Shown here: one piece after another, positions 7,821 to 12,959 of the stretch
How positions within the stretch are numbered: position 1 is the first letter of the stretch
Layout: each line of letters starts with the position of its first letter
Source: an uncultured Collinsella sp.
Lineage (GTDB): Bacteria > Actinomycetota > Coriobacteriia > Coriobacteriales > Coriobacteriaceae
DNA: 13,820 nucleotides
Direction: 5' to 3'
NCBI GenBank assembly: GCA_902491055.1
Contig: CABUGI010000046.1
Location: 1 to 13,820 of the forward strand
Made by a program: the position numbers and the translations under genes
The notes under the pieces: generated by a model
Told to the model about the DNA's origin: nothing
What the model saw: only the letters and a program-made list of their open reading frames with translations
The model's database searches: none

Positions 7821-7863
7821 TTGACGAGAATGAAGGTAATACCTAAACCTGACTTTAGGTCAA
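7821..7863. promoter_or_regulatory. MerR-type operator with divergent promoters
   Basis: A perfect 7-bp dyad, ACCTAAA (7841-7847) and TTTAGGT (7854-7860), separates merR from the leftward redox cluster. On the minus strand TTGACC (7863-7858) and TACCTT (7838-7833) are separated by 19 bp with the dyad in the spacer, the long-spacer layout typical of MerR-activated promoters. A second reading, TATTAC, gives 16 bp. On the plus strand TTGACG (7821-7826) and TAAACC (7844-7849) at 17 bp could drive merR, with the dyad over its -10, which suggests autorepression. Confidence 0.65.
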
Positions 7864-7894
7864 GGAATGAATTCGAGATTTATTCGGAGGGGCC

Positions 7895-8335
7895 ATGTAC
7901 ACAATCGGACAGGTGGCGGAAATGTTCGGCTTGCCCGCCTCAACGCTGCGGTATTACGACAAGCAGGGATTGTTCCCGGGGCTGGAGCGGACGTCCGGCA
8001 TTCGTCGATTCGGCGACACGGAACTCGAGGCGCTTCGAGTCATCGAATGCCTGAAGAAAGCGGGGATGGAGATCAAGGACATCCGTCTGTTCATGGAATG
8101 GTGTGCGGAGGGCCCGTCCACTTACCCCCAGCGCAAGGCCATGTTCGAGGAGCGTAAGGCCCATATGGAGTCGGAGATCGAGAGCATGAACCGCGCGCTG
8201 GACATGTTGAAGTTCAAATGCTGGTACTACGGGCAGCTGAATCAGGGCAACAGCGAGGCTGAGCTGAAGGCACTGATTCCCGACGGCTTGCCAGAAGGAA
8301 TCAAAGAGGCCTACGAAAACGCTCACGCTCGATAG
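7895..8335 (+). CDS. MerR-family transcriptional regulator
   Basis: The 146-residue protein starts MYTIGQVAEMFGLPASTLRY, an N-terminal MerR winged helix-turn-helix, followed by YDKQGLFPG and RRFGDTELEALRVIECLKKA, the wing and second helical pair. A dimerisation coiled coil follows (about residues 80-115). It has two cysteines outside the DNA-binding domain (EWCAEG and KFKCWYY) that could sense electrophiles or thiol oxidation, as in NmlR/AdhR-like MerR proteins. No effector domain of the multidrug-binding type is visible. The ribosome site GGAGGGG lies 3 bases before the ATG. It is divergent from the flavoprotein/CMD-cupin/hydrolase series and its predicted operator lies between them, so it probably regulated that series. 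The regulator looks intact although two or three of its likely targets are broken. Confidence 0.92.
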   Translation: MYTIGQVAEMFGLPASTLRYYDKQGLFPGLERTSGIRRFGDTELEALRVIECLKKAGMEIKDIRLFMEWCAEGPSTYPQRKAMFEERKAHMESEIESMNRALDMLKFKCWYYGQLNQGNSEAELKALIPDGLPEGIKEAYENAHAR

Positions 8336-8390
8336 TGCCGTCCGATGCTCAAGGGAGTTCGTCAAGGAGTTCTTTTTCGGGTAGCAATGA

Positions 8391-8431
8391 AAAAAGAAGG
8401 CCGCCGAACCAGAAGATTCGGAGGCCTTTAT
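8391..8431. terminator. Rho-independent terminator after merR
   Basis: AAGGCCGCCGAA (8397-8408) pairs with TTCGGAGGCCTT (8417-8428) with one mismatch and an 8-base loop. It is preceded by five As and followed by TTTATT, so it could work in both directions. It begins 56 bases after the merR stop. Confidence 0.8.
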
Positions 8432-8521
8432 TCCTGCCACTTTGCTGATAGCGCAGTTCAGTGGCGATGCCGAAACGATCGATAATCCTCTTTGACGCTT
8501 GTTTAGCGAAATGGGAAGCGC

Positions 8522-8683
8522 ATGACAGCCATCCAGCGAGCCCTGGGGTATCCGGGCAGAAAGGGCCTGTTGGCGAAATGGATCGACCGCTACATCCGCT
8601 GGGGCAACGAGAAGAGGCTGAAGCGATCGCTCGGGGGGATGAGCCCGTTGCAATACAGACGCAGCCTGGGCTTTGTCGCATAA
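8522..8683 (+). mobile_element. IS3-family transposase relic, OrfA helix-turn-helix joined to OrfB C-terminus
   Basis: The 53-codon frame starts MTAIQRALGYPGRKGLLAKW, which resembles the helix-turn-helix segment of IS3-family OrfA. It then passes directly into RYIRWGNEKRLKRSLGGMSP and LQYRRSLG, the signature end of IS3-family OrfB (YNEKR...LG.MSP.EYR). The rest of OrfA and the whole DDE catalytic core are gone, so the element cannot move itself. Similarity to OrfB is clear; similarity to OrfA is fair. The frame is open across the join, but TAG precedes it within a few codons, and no ribosome site stands out. Terminal inverted repeats could not be identified with confidence. Confidence 0.7.
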
Positions 8684-8795
8684 TTGTCAGGTACGGAAAA
8701 ACCGACCCATCTCCGTTTGATATTGTTCTGAACGGCCTCGATTACACGGATTGCATCCCGATGCAGGATGCTTCCTTTCCCGCTGGGGCAAAAGA

Positions 8796-9254
8796 TCACT
8801 TGTCCAGCGGCTCCATGATTTCTAATATGATTCCATCTGGATCCCGAAAGTAGAAGGCTTTGCTCCGGCCAAAGCCATCCTGCCGAAAATCAAATTCCTG
8901 GGGAGCGGAGAAACACCCCACGCCCTGCTCCGCCAGTTTTTGATAGACCGCATCGGCATCCTCTGCACAGAAGCAAAGTTCTGATATGGAAGTTGTGAAA
9001 AGATCCATGGGCTTGCGGTGAATTTCATCCTCCACAAACTGGATCAGTTCCACCGGCGGCATATGCAGCTGATCCGAGCCGTTCAAATAAGCAACCCGTG
9101 CCTTGCAGTTTTCTCGCCGGAACATTGCCTCCGTCTCTTTTCCCTCCATCAGGAGCTCCCCCTGATACTGAAGGCCCAGCACATCCCGATAAAACGCCAC
9201 GGAACGGTCCAGGTCACTGACCGTCAATCCCACATGGTAGATCTGTCGAATCAT
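8796..9254 (-). CDS. VOC/glyoxalase-family protein
   Basis: A vicinal-oxygen-chelate fold protein of 152 residues. It starts MIRQIYHVGLTVSDLDRSVA, the first beta-alpha-beta repeat with the usual first metal-ligand His, and continues FYRDVLGLQYQGELLM. A second repeat follows: SELCFCAEDADAVYQKLAEQ, then AFYFRDPDGIILEIME with the conserved FxDPDG.xxE ending. The position that is often the third ligand (start of the second repeat) is Glu or Leu-Cys rather than His, so metal binding may differ. ATG 9254 is chosen because GAGGAG lies just before it and the fold begins there, although the frame stays open 22 codons further upstream. It sits 13 bases after the stop of a membrane-protein remnant, as in an operon. 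Substrates of such proteins include glyoxal adducts, antibiotics and dioxygenase substrates; which applies is unknown. Confidence 0.88.
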   Translation of the reverse strand: MIRQIYHVGLTVSDLDRSVAFYRDVLGLQYQGELLMEGKETEAMFRRENCKARVAYLNGSDQLHMPPVELIQFVEDEIHRKPMDLFTTSISELCFCAEDADAVYQKLAEQGVGCFSAPQEFDFRQDGFGRSKAFYFRDPDGIILEIMEPLDK

Positions 9255-9267
9255 GAGCTCCTCCTCG

Positions 9268-9420
9268 TTAGTTGCTTTCTGCTGGTTTAATGAGGGCATG
9301 GAACAGAAAAGCGAGTCCATTTATTGAGATAATGTGGCCGATTCCGGCAAGCCCTCCGATCATATGGTCCATAAAGCTACCCATCGGAAGTGCTTCGGCA
9401 AGAATAACGAAAACACCAGG
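9268..9420 (-). pseudogene. C-terminal tail of a small membrane protein (possibly DUF2871-like)
   Basis: Directly upstream of the VOC gene an open frame encodes PGVFVILAEALPMGSFMDHM and IGGLAGIGHIISINGLAFLF before HALIKPAESN and a TAA. It is strongly hydrophobic with at least one clear membrane segment. The upstream end stops abruptly at about 9420 with an in-frame TGA and no start codon, so the N-terminal part has been lost. The MIGGLAGIGHI stretch reminds me of DUF2871 membrane proteins, but that is weak. The 13-base spacing to the VOC start suggests the two were once co-transcribed. Confidence 0.45.
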
Positions 9421-9860
9421 TCAAACGCCCCTATGGGTACCGAGAGGCTCAACTGAGTATTAAATGGGTACCAAACGTCAATGTAATCTTTACTGAATTA
9501 AAACCAAATATCAAGGCTAGCTGCGCGGATAATTGCTCATAAAGGGACGCTCCCTGAAAAATTGATACCCTGATATCCAGCGTTGTCCCAACTCATGGCA
9601 ACCATGAGCTCAGACGGCTTGCTGCAGAAAATCGATACGATACAAAAAGAGAAATACCCCGTGATACCACAGGGCACTTCTAACAACTAACACTCTTTTA
9701 AATGGAATTATTCCCACTCGTTGGCGCCGGTTCTGACGTCCTGTCATTCCAGTTGCATCCAGTTTTCGGTGCCGTCTCGAGCCGAGTTCCGCCAGGTAAC
9801 GCCATGTCGTGCTTCGTCGGCCTCGGGGACATAAGCTGGGACAACTTCAAAACTTTTTTC

Positions 9861-9889
9861 AAACTCAGAACGTTGAGTTTTTGTTTTTG
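9861..9889 (+). terminator. Low-GC stem-loop with long T-rich tail
   Basis: AAACTCA (9861-9867) pairs with TGAGTTT (9874-9880) around GAACGT, followed at once by TTGTTTTTG. This is the layout of a rightward intrinsic terminator, though the stem is weak. No intact rightward gene lies upstream, so it may belong to a lost gene. Confidence 0.45.
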
Positions 9890-10151
9890 TCCCAAAGGCC
9901 ACGATTGGCCGCCTTTGGAGGCTCGATAGCGCCGAAAACGCTCGTTTTGAAACTCAGCCGCTCTTTAGCCTGAAAGCCGCCAGCTGCAATCGCAAGCGAA
10001 TCAACGCAGGTGGCTTGCGCACCATTCGCAAAACCCCAGGTCGCAGACTTTCGCCATCGGTGGGCAAAGTGAGTAGTCTCGGGTGGCTTGCCCATGAGTT
10101 AGCGAACGAGCCCTGAGATTCCGCTGACGTCCGGAAACGCTTCGAGCTCCC

Positions 10152-10180
10152 TTGAATTTTCAGACAGTACATGATATAAG
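10152..10180 (+). promoter_or_regulatory. Orphan promoter-like pair before a strong terminator
   Basis: TTGAAT (10152-10157) and TATAAG (10175-10180) are spaced exactly 17 bp, with TGA just before the -10. Four or five of six bases match consensus in each box. A strong terminator starts only 34 bases downstream of the -10 and no ORF lies between. Confidence 0.5.
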
Positions 10181-10186
10181 GCAATT

Positions 10187-10240
10187 GGTTTCCCGTTAGG
10201 AAGGCTTCCAAGTGCCGGGGACGTTTTCCCCGGCTTTTTT
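10187..10240 (+). ncRNA. Possible tiny transcript between orphan promoter and terminator
   Basis: If the promoter at 10152-10180 is real, transcription would begin near 10187 and end in the T-run at 10235-10240, giving an RNA of about 50 bases. It contains a small hairpin (GGAAGGCTTCC, 10199-10209) followed by the terminator stem. Promoter-short RNA-terminator could also be the shell of a locus, such as a tRNA gene, whose middle has been deleted; the sequence does not decide. Expression is pure inference. Confidence 0.3.
10214..10240 (+). terminator. Strong rho-independent terminator
   Basis: GCCGGGGA (10214-10221) pairs perfectly with TCCCCGGC (10227-10234) around a 5-base loop and is followed by six Ts. 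This is the best intrinsic terminator in the window and reads rightward, with no protein gene upstream of it. Confidence 0.85.
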
Positions 10241-10290
10241 CTTATCCGGGAAAACTCCGCGATAGCCCTACGCGGCGCTCAGAACTCCTG

Positions 10291-10473
10291 CTAGCCGAGC
10301 AGCCACCTCGCGAGGTCCAGCACGAGAACGCCCTCCCGGGTATAGGGCTCGTGCCTCGTGCGGGCGATGAGAACCTTCGGGAACGCATCCCTGACGGACA
10401 GCAGCGGTGCGAGCTCCCTCTCGGTTTCGAAACTCGAGATGTTTTTAAGTTTCGAAACTGAGGGGCGATGCAC
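10291..10473 (-). pseudogene. C-terminal stump of a DUF4143-type AAA ATPase
   Basis: The frame from GTG 10473 carries FETERELAPLLSVRDAFPKV and ends GVLVLDLARWLLG. This matches the general pattern at the end of AAA_14/DUF4143 ATPases as I know it (ERE..PL..I.D..PK...., then GI...DL..WLLG). Such proteins are normally about 400 residues. The ATPase core and most of the DUF4143 domain are absent, and the first 14 codons (VHRPSVSKLKNISS) are upstream sequence unrelated to the family. No good ribosome site precedes the GTG, so this is most likely an untranslated remnant. Confidence 0.65.
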
Positions 10474-10502
10474 GTAGGCATATTATCGAGAATTCGAAAT
10501 TC
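10424..10502. repeat. Three TTCGAA-centred palindromes
   Basis: GTTTCGAAAC (10424-10433), AGTTTCGAAACT (10448-10459) and GAATTCGAAATTC (10490-10502, imperfect) lie within 80 bases. The first is inside the coding stump; the others are just upstream of it. The first two share a 10-base core with centres 25 bp apart. They could be operator half-sets for a regulator of the former ATPase gene. Confidence 0.45.
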
Positions 10503-10554
10503 CGACCCCAGTCACAGCATGCCGGCAGCGAGGTCAATGCGCATTCGCACGTGC

Positions 10555-10560
10555 TACAAT
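10555..10560 (+). promoter_or_regulatory. -10 element of the yjdF transcript
   Basis: TACAAT preceded by TGC (extended -10 form) lies 127 bases before the yjdF start. The -35 region is weak: GGTCAA at 10532-10537 gives a 17-bp spacing. The position fits the 5' end of a long structured leader. Confidence 0.5.
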
Positions 10561-10566
10561 CCAACC

Positions 10567-10687
10567 ACCAGAGATGAAAACACAGTCCCCGTCGGGTAGT
10601 CGTGGGCGTGCGCTAGTCCGCATCAATAACCTGCCTCCTTGGTTGTCCCTTCTCTGCATGGTCATCTACATAAAGGAGGAACCAACC
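10567..10687 (+). promoter_or_regulatory. Structured leader of yjdF, candidate yjdF-type riboswitch
   Basis: About 120 bases separate the promoter from yjdF. CCTCCTT (10634-10640) can pair perfectly with the ribosome site AAGGAGG (10673-10679). CTGCATGGT (10654-10662) can pair perfectly with ACCATGCAG (10685-10693), which contains the start codon, and TTGGTT (10639-10644) can pair with AACCAA (10680-10685). These mutually exclusive pairings can hide or expose the start site, the layout of a translational riboswitch. The upstream half (GGGTAGTCGTGGGCGTGCGC and following bases) would be the aptamer. yjdF genes are known to be preceded by the yjdF RNA motif, which senses aza-aromatic compounds; I cannot check the aptamer consensus from memory. 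Confidence 0.6.
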
Positions 10688-11107
10688 ATGCAGATCAGCG
10701 TGTCGTCCACCCTGACCGTATATCACGACGGTCAATTCTGGGTCGGGCTGGCGAAGCACGTCGAGGGCGGAAGGTATGGCGCCGCCCGCATCGTCTTCGG
10801 CGCGGAGCCGTCCGATTAGGAGATCCTGCGATTCGTTACAAGCAAATGGGAGAAGCTCTCGTTCTTCGGCGACGAGGCCACGAAAACAAGCAAGCCCGCG
10901 AAGAACCCCAAGCGGCGCGCCCGCGAGGCGGCGAAAGCACTTAAGCGGCCCGCAGTGAGCACCAAGGCGCAGCAGGCGCTCGCGAATCAGCGGGAGACGA
11001 TGAAGCGGGAATCAGCTCGAGCAAGAAGCCAGCGTCGCGCGGATGAGGCGGAGGCGCGCTTCAAGCAGCGAAAGCTGAAGCGTAAGCAGAAGCATCGTGG
11101 GCATTGA
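10688..11107 (+). pseudogene. yjdF: YjdF family protein interrupted by one nonsense codon
   Basis: The frame begins MQISVSSTLTVYHDGQFWVG behind AAAGGAGGA, matching the YjdF start (VYHDGQFWVG). An in-frame TAG lies at 10816-10818. Beyond it the same frame continues open for 96 codons to TGA at 11105-11107: EILRFVTSEWEKLSFFGDEA, then a long Lys/Arg/Ala-rich tail (PKRRAREAAKALK, ARSQRRADEAEARFKQRKLK) typical of YjdF. A single change such as GAG to TAG explains the break, and no frameshift is needed. The resulting product is a 43-residue peptide. Other genes in the window use TAG as an ordinary stop, so stop-codon reassignment is unlikely. YjdF function is unknown; its riboswitch links it to aromatic heterocycles. 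Confidence 0.85.
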
Positions 11108-11272
11108 TCGCCATTTGCAGCAAGACAAACCATATACAGCAGCGGCGCCAGTTCCACTTGAAGCCGACGCCGCGTAGACGCTGATGGTGACGGCTATGCA
11201 CGGGCACGGGCGCGCCACTGCACTTCACAGCTTGTTTCTCAAGTATTTGGGACGCACACGCGGCGTTCAATA
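11108..11272. other. No gene recognised between yjdF and the toxin-like relic
   Basis: No ORF with a ribosome site or known motif is seen. A rightward frame reads DKPYTAAAPVPLEADAA, stop, then TLMVTAMHGHGRATALHSLF, which looks coding-like but matches nothing I recognise. Confidence 0.4.
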
Positions 11273-11291
11273 ATGCGGAGCGACTCCGCAT
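11273..11291 (-). terminator. Hairpin downstream of the toxin-like gene
   Basis: ATGCGGAG (11273-11280) and CTCCGCAT (11284-11291) form a perfect 8-bp stem around a 3-base loop. On the minus strand it follows the toxin-like gene's stop by 24 bases and continues TATTGAA, a weak T-tail. It is a plausible terminator of that gene. Confidence 0.5.
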
Positions 11292-11315
11292 GGCTCGAGA
11301 CTGAGCCGAGGTGCC

Positions 11316-11766
11316 CTACTTCTCGCCCTCCAGCAGCCCCACGATGCGGTCGATGTCGACGGCAAAGCGAGGCCTTCCCTCGCGCTCGTAGCGGTCGAGG
11401 CACGCCTGACACTCGGAGACAATGCGCTTGGTGTTGCAGTCGATGATGCGCTGGAGCGTCTCATAGTAGGCCGAGCCCTCGGTCCTAAAGCGGCGCTGGT
11501 AGGCCTTGGTTATATGGGGAACATCTTGATGTGGTGGATGCCGTGGCGGCAGCCGGGGCGCGTCGTGGGGCGGGGCGGCAGCGCGAAGTACTGGTCTTTG
11601 GGCACATTGGGGCGATGTTGGAGCGCAGCGGCACGGCGAAGTCCCTGCGCTTTCCGCGGAAACGCAGCCTCGCCACCACGATGCAGGGGCGATTGTGCTT
11701 GAGCATAAGTTCGCGGTCGCCCTCGACGATGTTGAAGAAGTCCTGGGAGATGGATACGATCTTCAC
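11316..11766 (-). pseudogene. ToxN/AbiQ-like (type III) toxin gene broken by two frameshifts
   Basis: Three frames together read as one protein of about 150 residues. From GTG 11766: KIVSISQDFFNIVEGDRELM, NRPCIVVARLRFRGKRRDFA and VPLRSNIAP. At 11607-11608 one base is missing and sense moves to KDQYFALPPRPTT and HGIHHIKMFPI. At 11511-11514 an extra TA moves it to TKAYQRRFRTEGSAYYETLQ, ending FAVDIDRIVGLLEGEK and TAG at 11316. The pattern RP-(I/V)VV-L-F-G-(R/K)-DFAVPLRSN followed by KMFPI fits endoribonuclease toxins of the ToxN/AbiQ/TenpN/CptN group as I remember them (hydrophobic strand, G-YxxPLxS). That assignment is inference. The 140-base structured leader before it suits a type III system, in which an RNA antitoxin precedes the toxin. 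As it stands the gene cannot make an intact toxin. Confidence 0.6.
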
Positions 11767-11907
11767 CGGTTGAGCCCCTTCATACGAAGCGGGGCCCGCA
11801 TCGCTGCAGGCCCCTACAGGTGGGCGATACTCTACGCCTTGCGGCACCCCGTCGCCCACGGAGGTTAAACGTACACGTAAGCCGTACTCTGAAAGCCGCG
11901 GCTTCCG
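11767..11907 (-). ncRNA. Structured leader RNA before the toxin-like gene, candidate type III antitoxin RNA
   Basis: Between the leftward promoter and the GTG start lie strong stems and no convincing ORF. GTGGGCGA (11820-11827) pairs with TCGCCCAC (11852-11859). GGGGCC-GCA (11791-11800) pairs with TGC-GGCCCC (11805-11814) with one mismatch and a 4-base loop, placed where type III systems carry an attenuating terminator. I do not see the direct tandem repeats expected of toxI-type antitoxins, which counts against the assignment. Confidence 0.35.
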
Positions 11908-11913
11908 GCGAGT

Positions 11914-11941
11914 AGTTTATACCACGAAAGGTCGATTTCAA
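11914..11941 (-). promoter_or_regulatory. Predicted leftward promoter of the toxin-like locus
   Basis: On the minus strand TTGAAA (11941-11936) and TAAACT (11919-11914) are spaced 16 bp. The alternative TATAAA, two bases upstream, carries an extended TG. It would start an RNA near 11907 with a leader of about 140 bases. Confidence 0.5.
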
Positions 11942-12243
11942 TGCGCATAGCTCGCAAAATAACACTCGCTGGGCCGTCACCCCTGGCAGTTACCCTCCAA
12001 TCTTCATTGGAGTCAGCAGGTCAATTCATATAGTTATGGGGGTGTATCCTAAAGGGAATCAAATTTATACCCCCATAACTAAGGAATTTTCTATTCCCAC
12101 TCAATGGCTAGAGCCCTGGTGTAATTGACTGGATCACCGTTCCGGGAACCGGTATCGACCTACCTGTCCGCCAAACTCCTTCTTCAGCTCCAGCCTAGTA
12201 TCTGACTCGCGCTGTTATAAGCGAAAACCGAAGAGATGCATCT
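11942..12243. other. Gene-free stretch with hairpins and a minus-strand coding scrap
   Basis: No intact gene is seen. It holds a small perfect hairpin CTCCAAT-CTTC-ATTGGAG (11995-12012), a 13-bp inverted repeat listed separately, and a minus-strand scrap of 22 codons (12159 to 12091) ending DPVNYTRALAIEWE and TAG, cut off upstream by another TAG. That scrap may be the tail of a lost gene; the family is not recognised. Confidence 0.45.
12031..12081. repeat. 13-bp perfect inverted repeat, possible mobile-element ends
   Basis: TAGTTATGGGGGT (12031-12043) is exactly inverted as ACCCCCATAACTA (12069-12081) with 25 bases between. The sequence further inward (GTAT and AT) nearly continues the symmetry. 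The arms have the look of terminal inverted repeats brought close together, or a miniature element. An attenuator is less likely, since no T-run follows. Confidence 0.55.
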
Positions 12244-12273
12244 TTGCCAAGAAAATAAGGTTAGCCTTATTTT
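12244..12273 (+). promoter_or_regulatory. Promoter overlapped by a DtxR/IdeR-like iron box
   Basis: AAAATAAGG (12252-12260) and CCTTATTTT (12265-12273) form a perfect 9-bp inverted repeat around TTAG. The core TAAGGTTAGCCTTA resembles the DtxR/IdeR consensus TTAGGTTAGCCTAACCTAA, with GGTTAGCC identical. TTGCCA (12244-12249) and TTATTT (12267-12272) at 17-bp spacing give a promoter whose spacer and -10 are covered by the palindrome, the expected place for repression by an iron-loaded DtxR-type protein. A plain Fur box would look different. Confidence 0.7.
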
Positions 12274-12329
12274 ACTGCATGATTCGTGTGTTATGGTTAG
12301 ATGGCTCTAACTTTTTGGGGGCGATAGCC

Positions 12330-12959
12330 ATGCACGAACGCAAGGACTTCTGGGACAAGAATGCCGGTCGATACGACCGCTTCATGCGAAACGACCGGGC
12401 GGCGTATGAGAAGATGTATGGGCTGATCCGGCCGGTGGTGAAAGCAAAAACCGTGCTGGAGGTTGCCACCGGCACGGGGCTTATCGCAAAGAGCATCGTG
12501 AATGCGGCGGCGCACATCGAGGCTACGGACGTTTCTGCAAAGATGATCCTTGAAGCAAAACGGGACAATCAATCCGCAAAGCTGCACTTTTCCGTACAAG
12601 ATATGTTCCGCCTGCCCTATGCACAGAAGTCCTTCGAAGTGGTGATCGTGTCCAACGCGCTTCACATAGTGCCGCATCCGGAAAAGGCCCTGCAAGAAAT
12701 CAGGCGGGTGCTGAAGGACGACGGCGTGCTCATCGCGCCAACCTTCACCCACGCGGGGAACTCGGTTTCCGGCAAAGCAAAAGCCCTTTTCATGAGCATG
12801 GCGGGATTCCCCCTCCACAGCAGGTGGACAAGCGAGGAATATCTGCGTTTCCTGCGTCAAAACGGCTGGGCGGTGCAGAAAAGCGCGGTGCTGAAGGCCT
12901 CGTTCCAGTTGACCTATACGGAATGCACGAAATCGGAGGGGCCAGATGTCGTTCTTTGA
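12330..12959 (+). CDS. Class I SAM-dependent methyltransferase, first gene of the operon
   Basis: The protein (209 residues from ATG 12330) has the class I SAM fold: motif I VLEVATGTG (with TGTGLIAK), an acidic strand IEATDVSAKM, motif II-like LHFSVQDMFRLPYAQKSFEV, and post-motif ALHIVPHPEKALQEIRRVLK, as in ubiE/methyltransferase-11 proteins. ATG 12330 is preferred because GGGGG lies 8 bases before it and the family N-terminus (HERKDFWDKNAGRYDRF) starts there. The upstream ATG at 12279 in the same frame lies almost at the predicted transcript start and adds non-conserved residues. The substrate is unknown. It overlaps the next gene by 14 bases and follows an iron-box promoter, so it is probably derepressed when iron is scarce. 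Confidence 0.9.
   Translation: MHERKDFWDKNAGRYDRFMRNDRAAYEKMYGLIRPVVKAKTVLEVATGTGLIAKSIVNAAAHIEATDVSAKMILEAKRDNQSAKLHFSVQDMFRLPYAQKSFEVVIVSNALHIVPHPEKALQEIRRVLKDDGVLIAPTFTHAGNSVSGKAKALFMSMAGFPLHSRWTSEEYLRFLRQNGWAVQKSAVLKASFQLTYTECTKSEGPDVVL

Larger units (their letters stand above)
9421..10290. other. 870-bp stretch with no intact gene: mosaic of coding-like scraps and hairpins
   Basis: No frame here has both a ribosome site and a recognisable product. Scraps include a 31-codon plus frame from ATG 9595 to TAA 9690 (MATMSSDGLLQKIDTIQKEK), not recognised. A minus-strand tail ends at TAA 9708-9710 with GANEWE and contains one in-frame TGA. Several perfect palindromes lie at 9861-9880, 9892-9918 (CCAAAGGC/GCCTTTGG) and 10061-10094 (TGGGCAA/TTGCCCA). 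The long leftward frame at 9865-10095 is low-complexity and hairpin-rich and I do not accept it as a gene. It resembles an intergenic repeat I associate with Coriobacteriia, but this is unverified. Confidence 0.5.

Noticed and set aside
8461..8853. A 130-codon rightward frame over the IS3 relic and the VOC end
   Set aside because: It crosses the transposase relic in another frame and runs antisense into the VOC gene. Its composition is not protein-like.
9433..9472. Direct repeat ATGGGTACC (9433-9441 and 9464-9472) as a target-site duplication
   Set aside because: Only 22 bases lie between the copies and no element ends adjoin them. Chance is a sufficient explanation.
9865..10095. A 76-codon leftward frame in the mosaic region
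   Set aside because: No ribosome site, a hairpin-rich sequence and no recognised domain. It is more like an intergenic repeat than a gene.
10816..10818. TAG in yjdF as evidence of stop-codon reassignment
   Set aside because: TAG also ends the ParC-like gene, merR and other intact genes exactly where families end, so TAG is a normal stop here.
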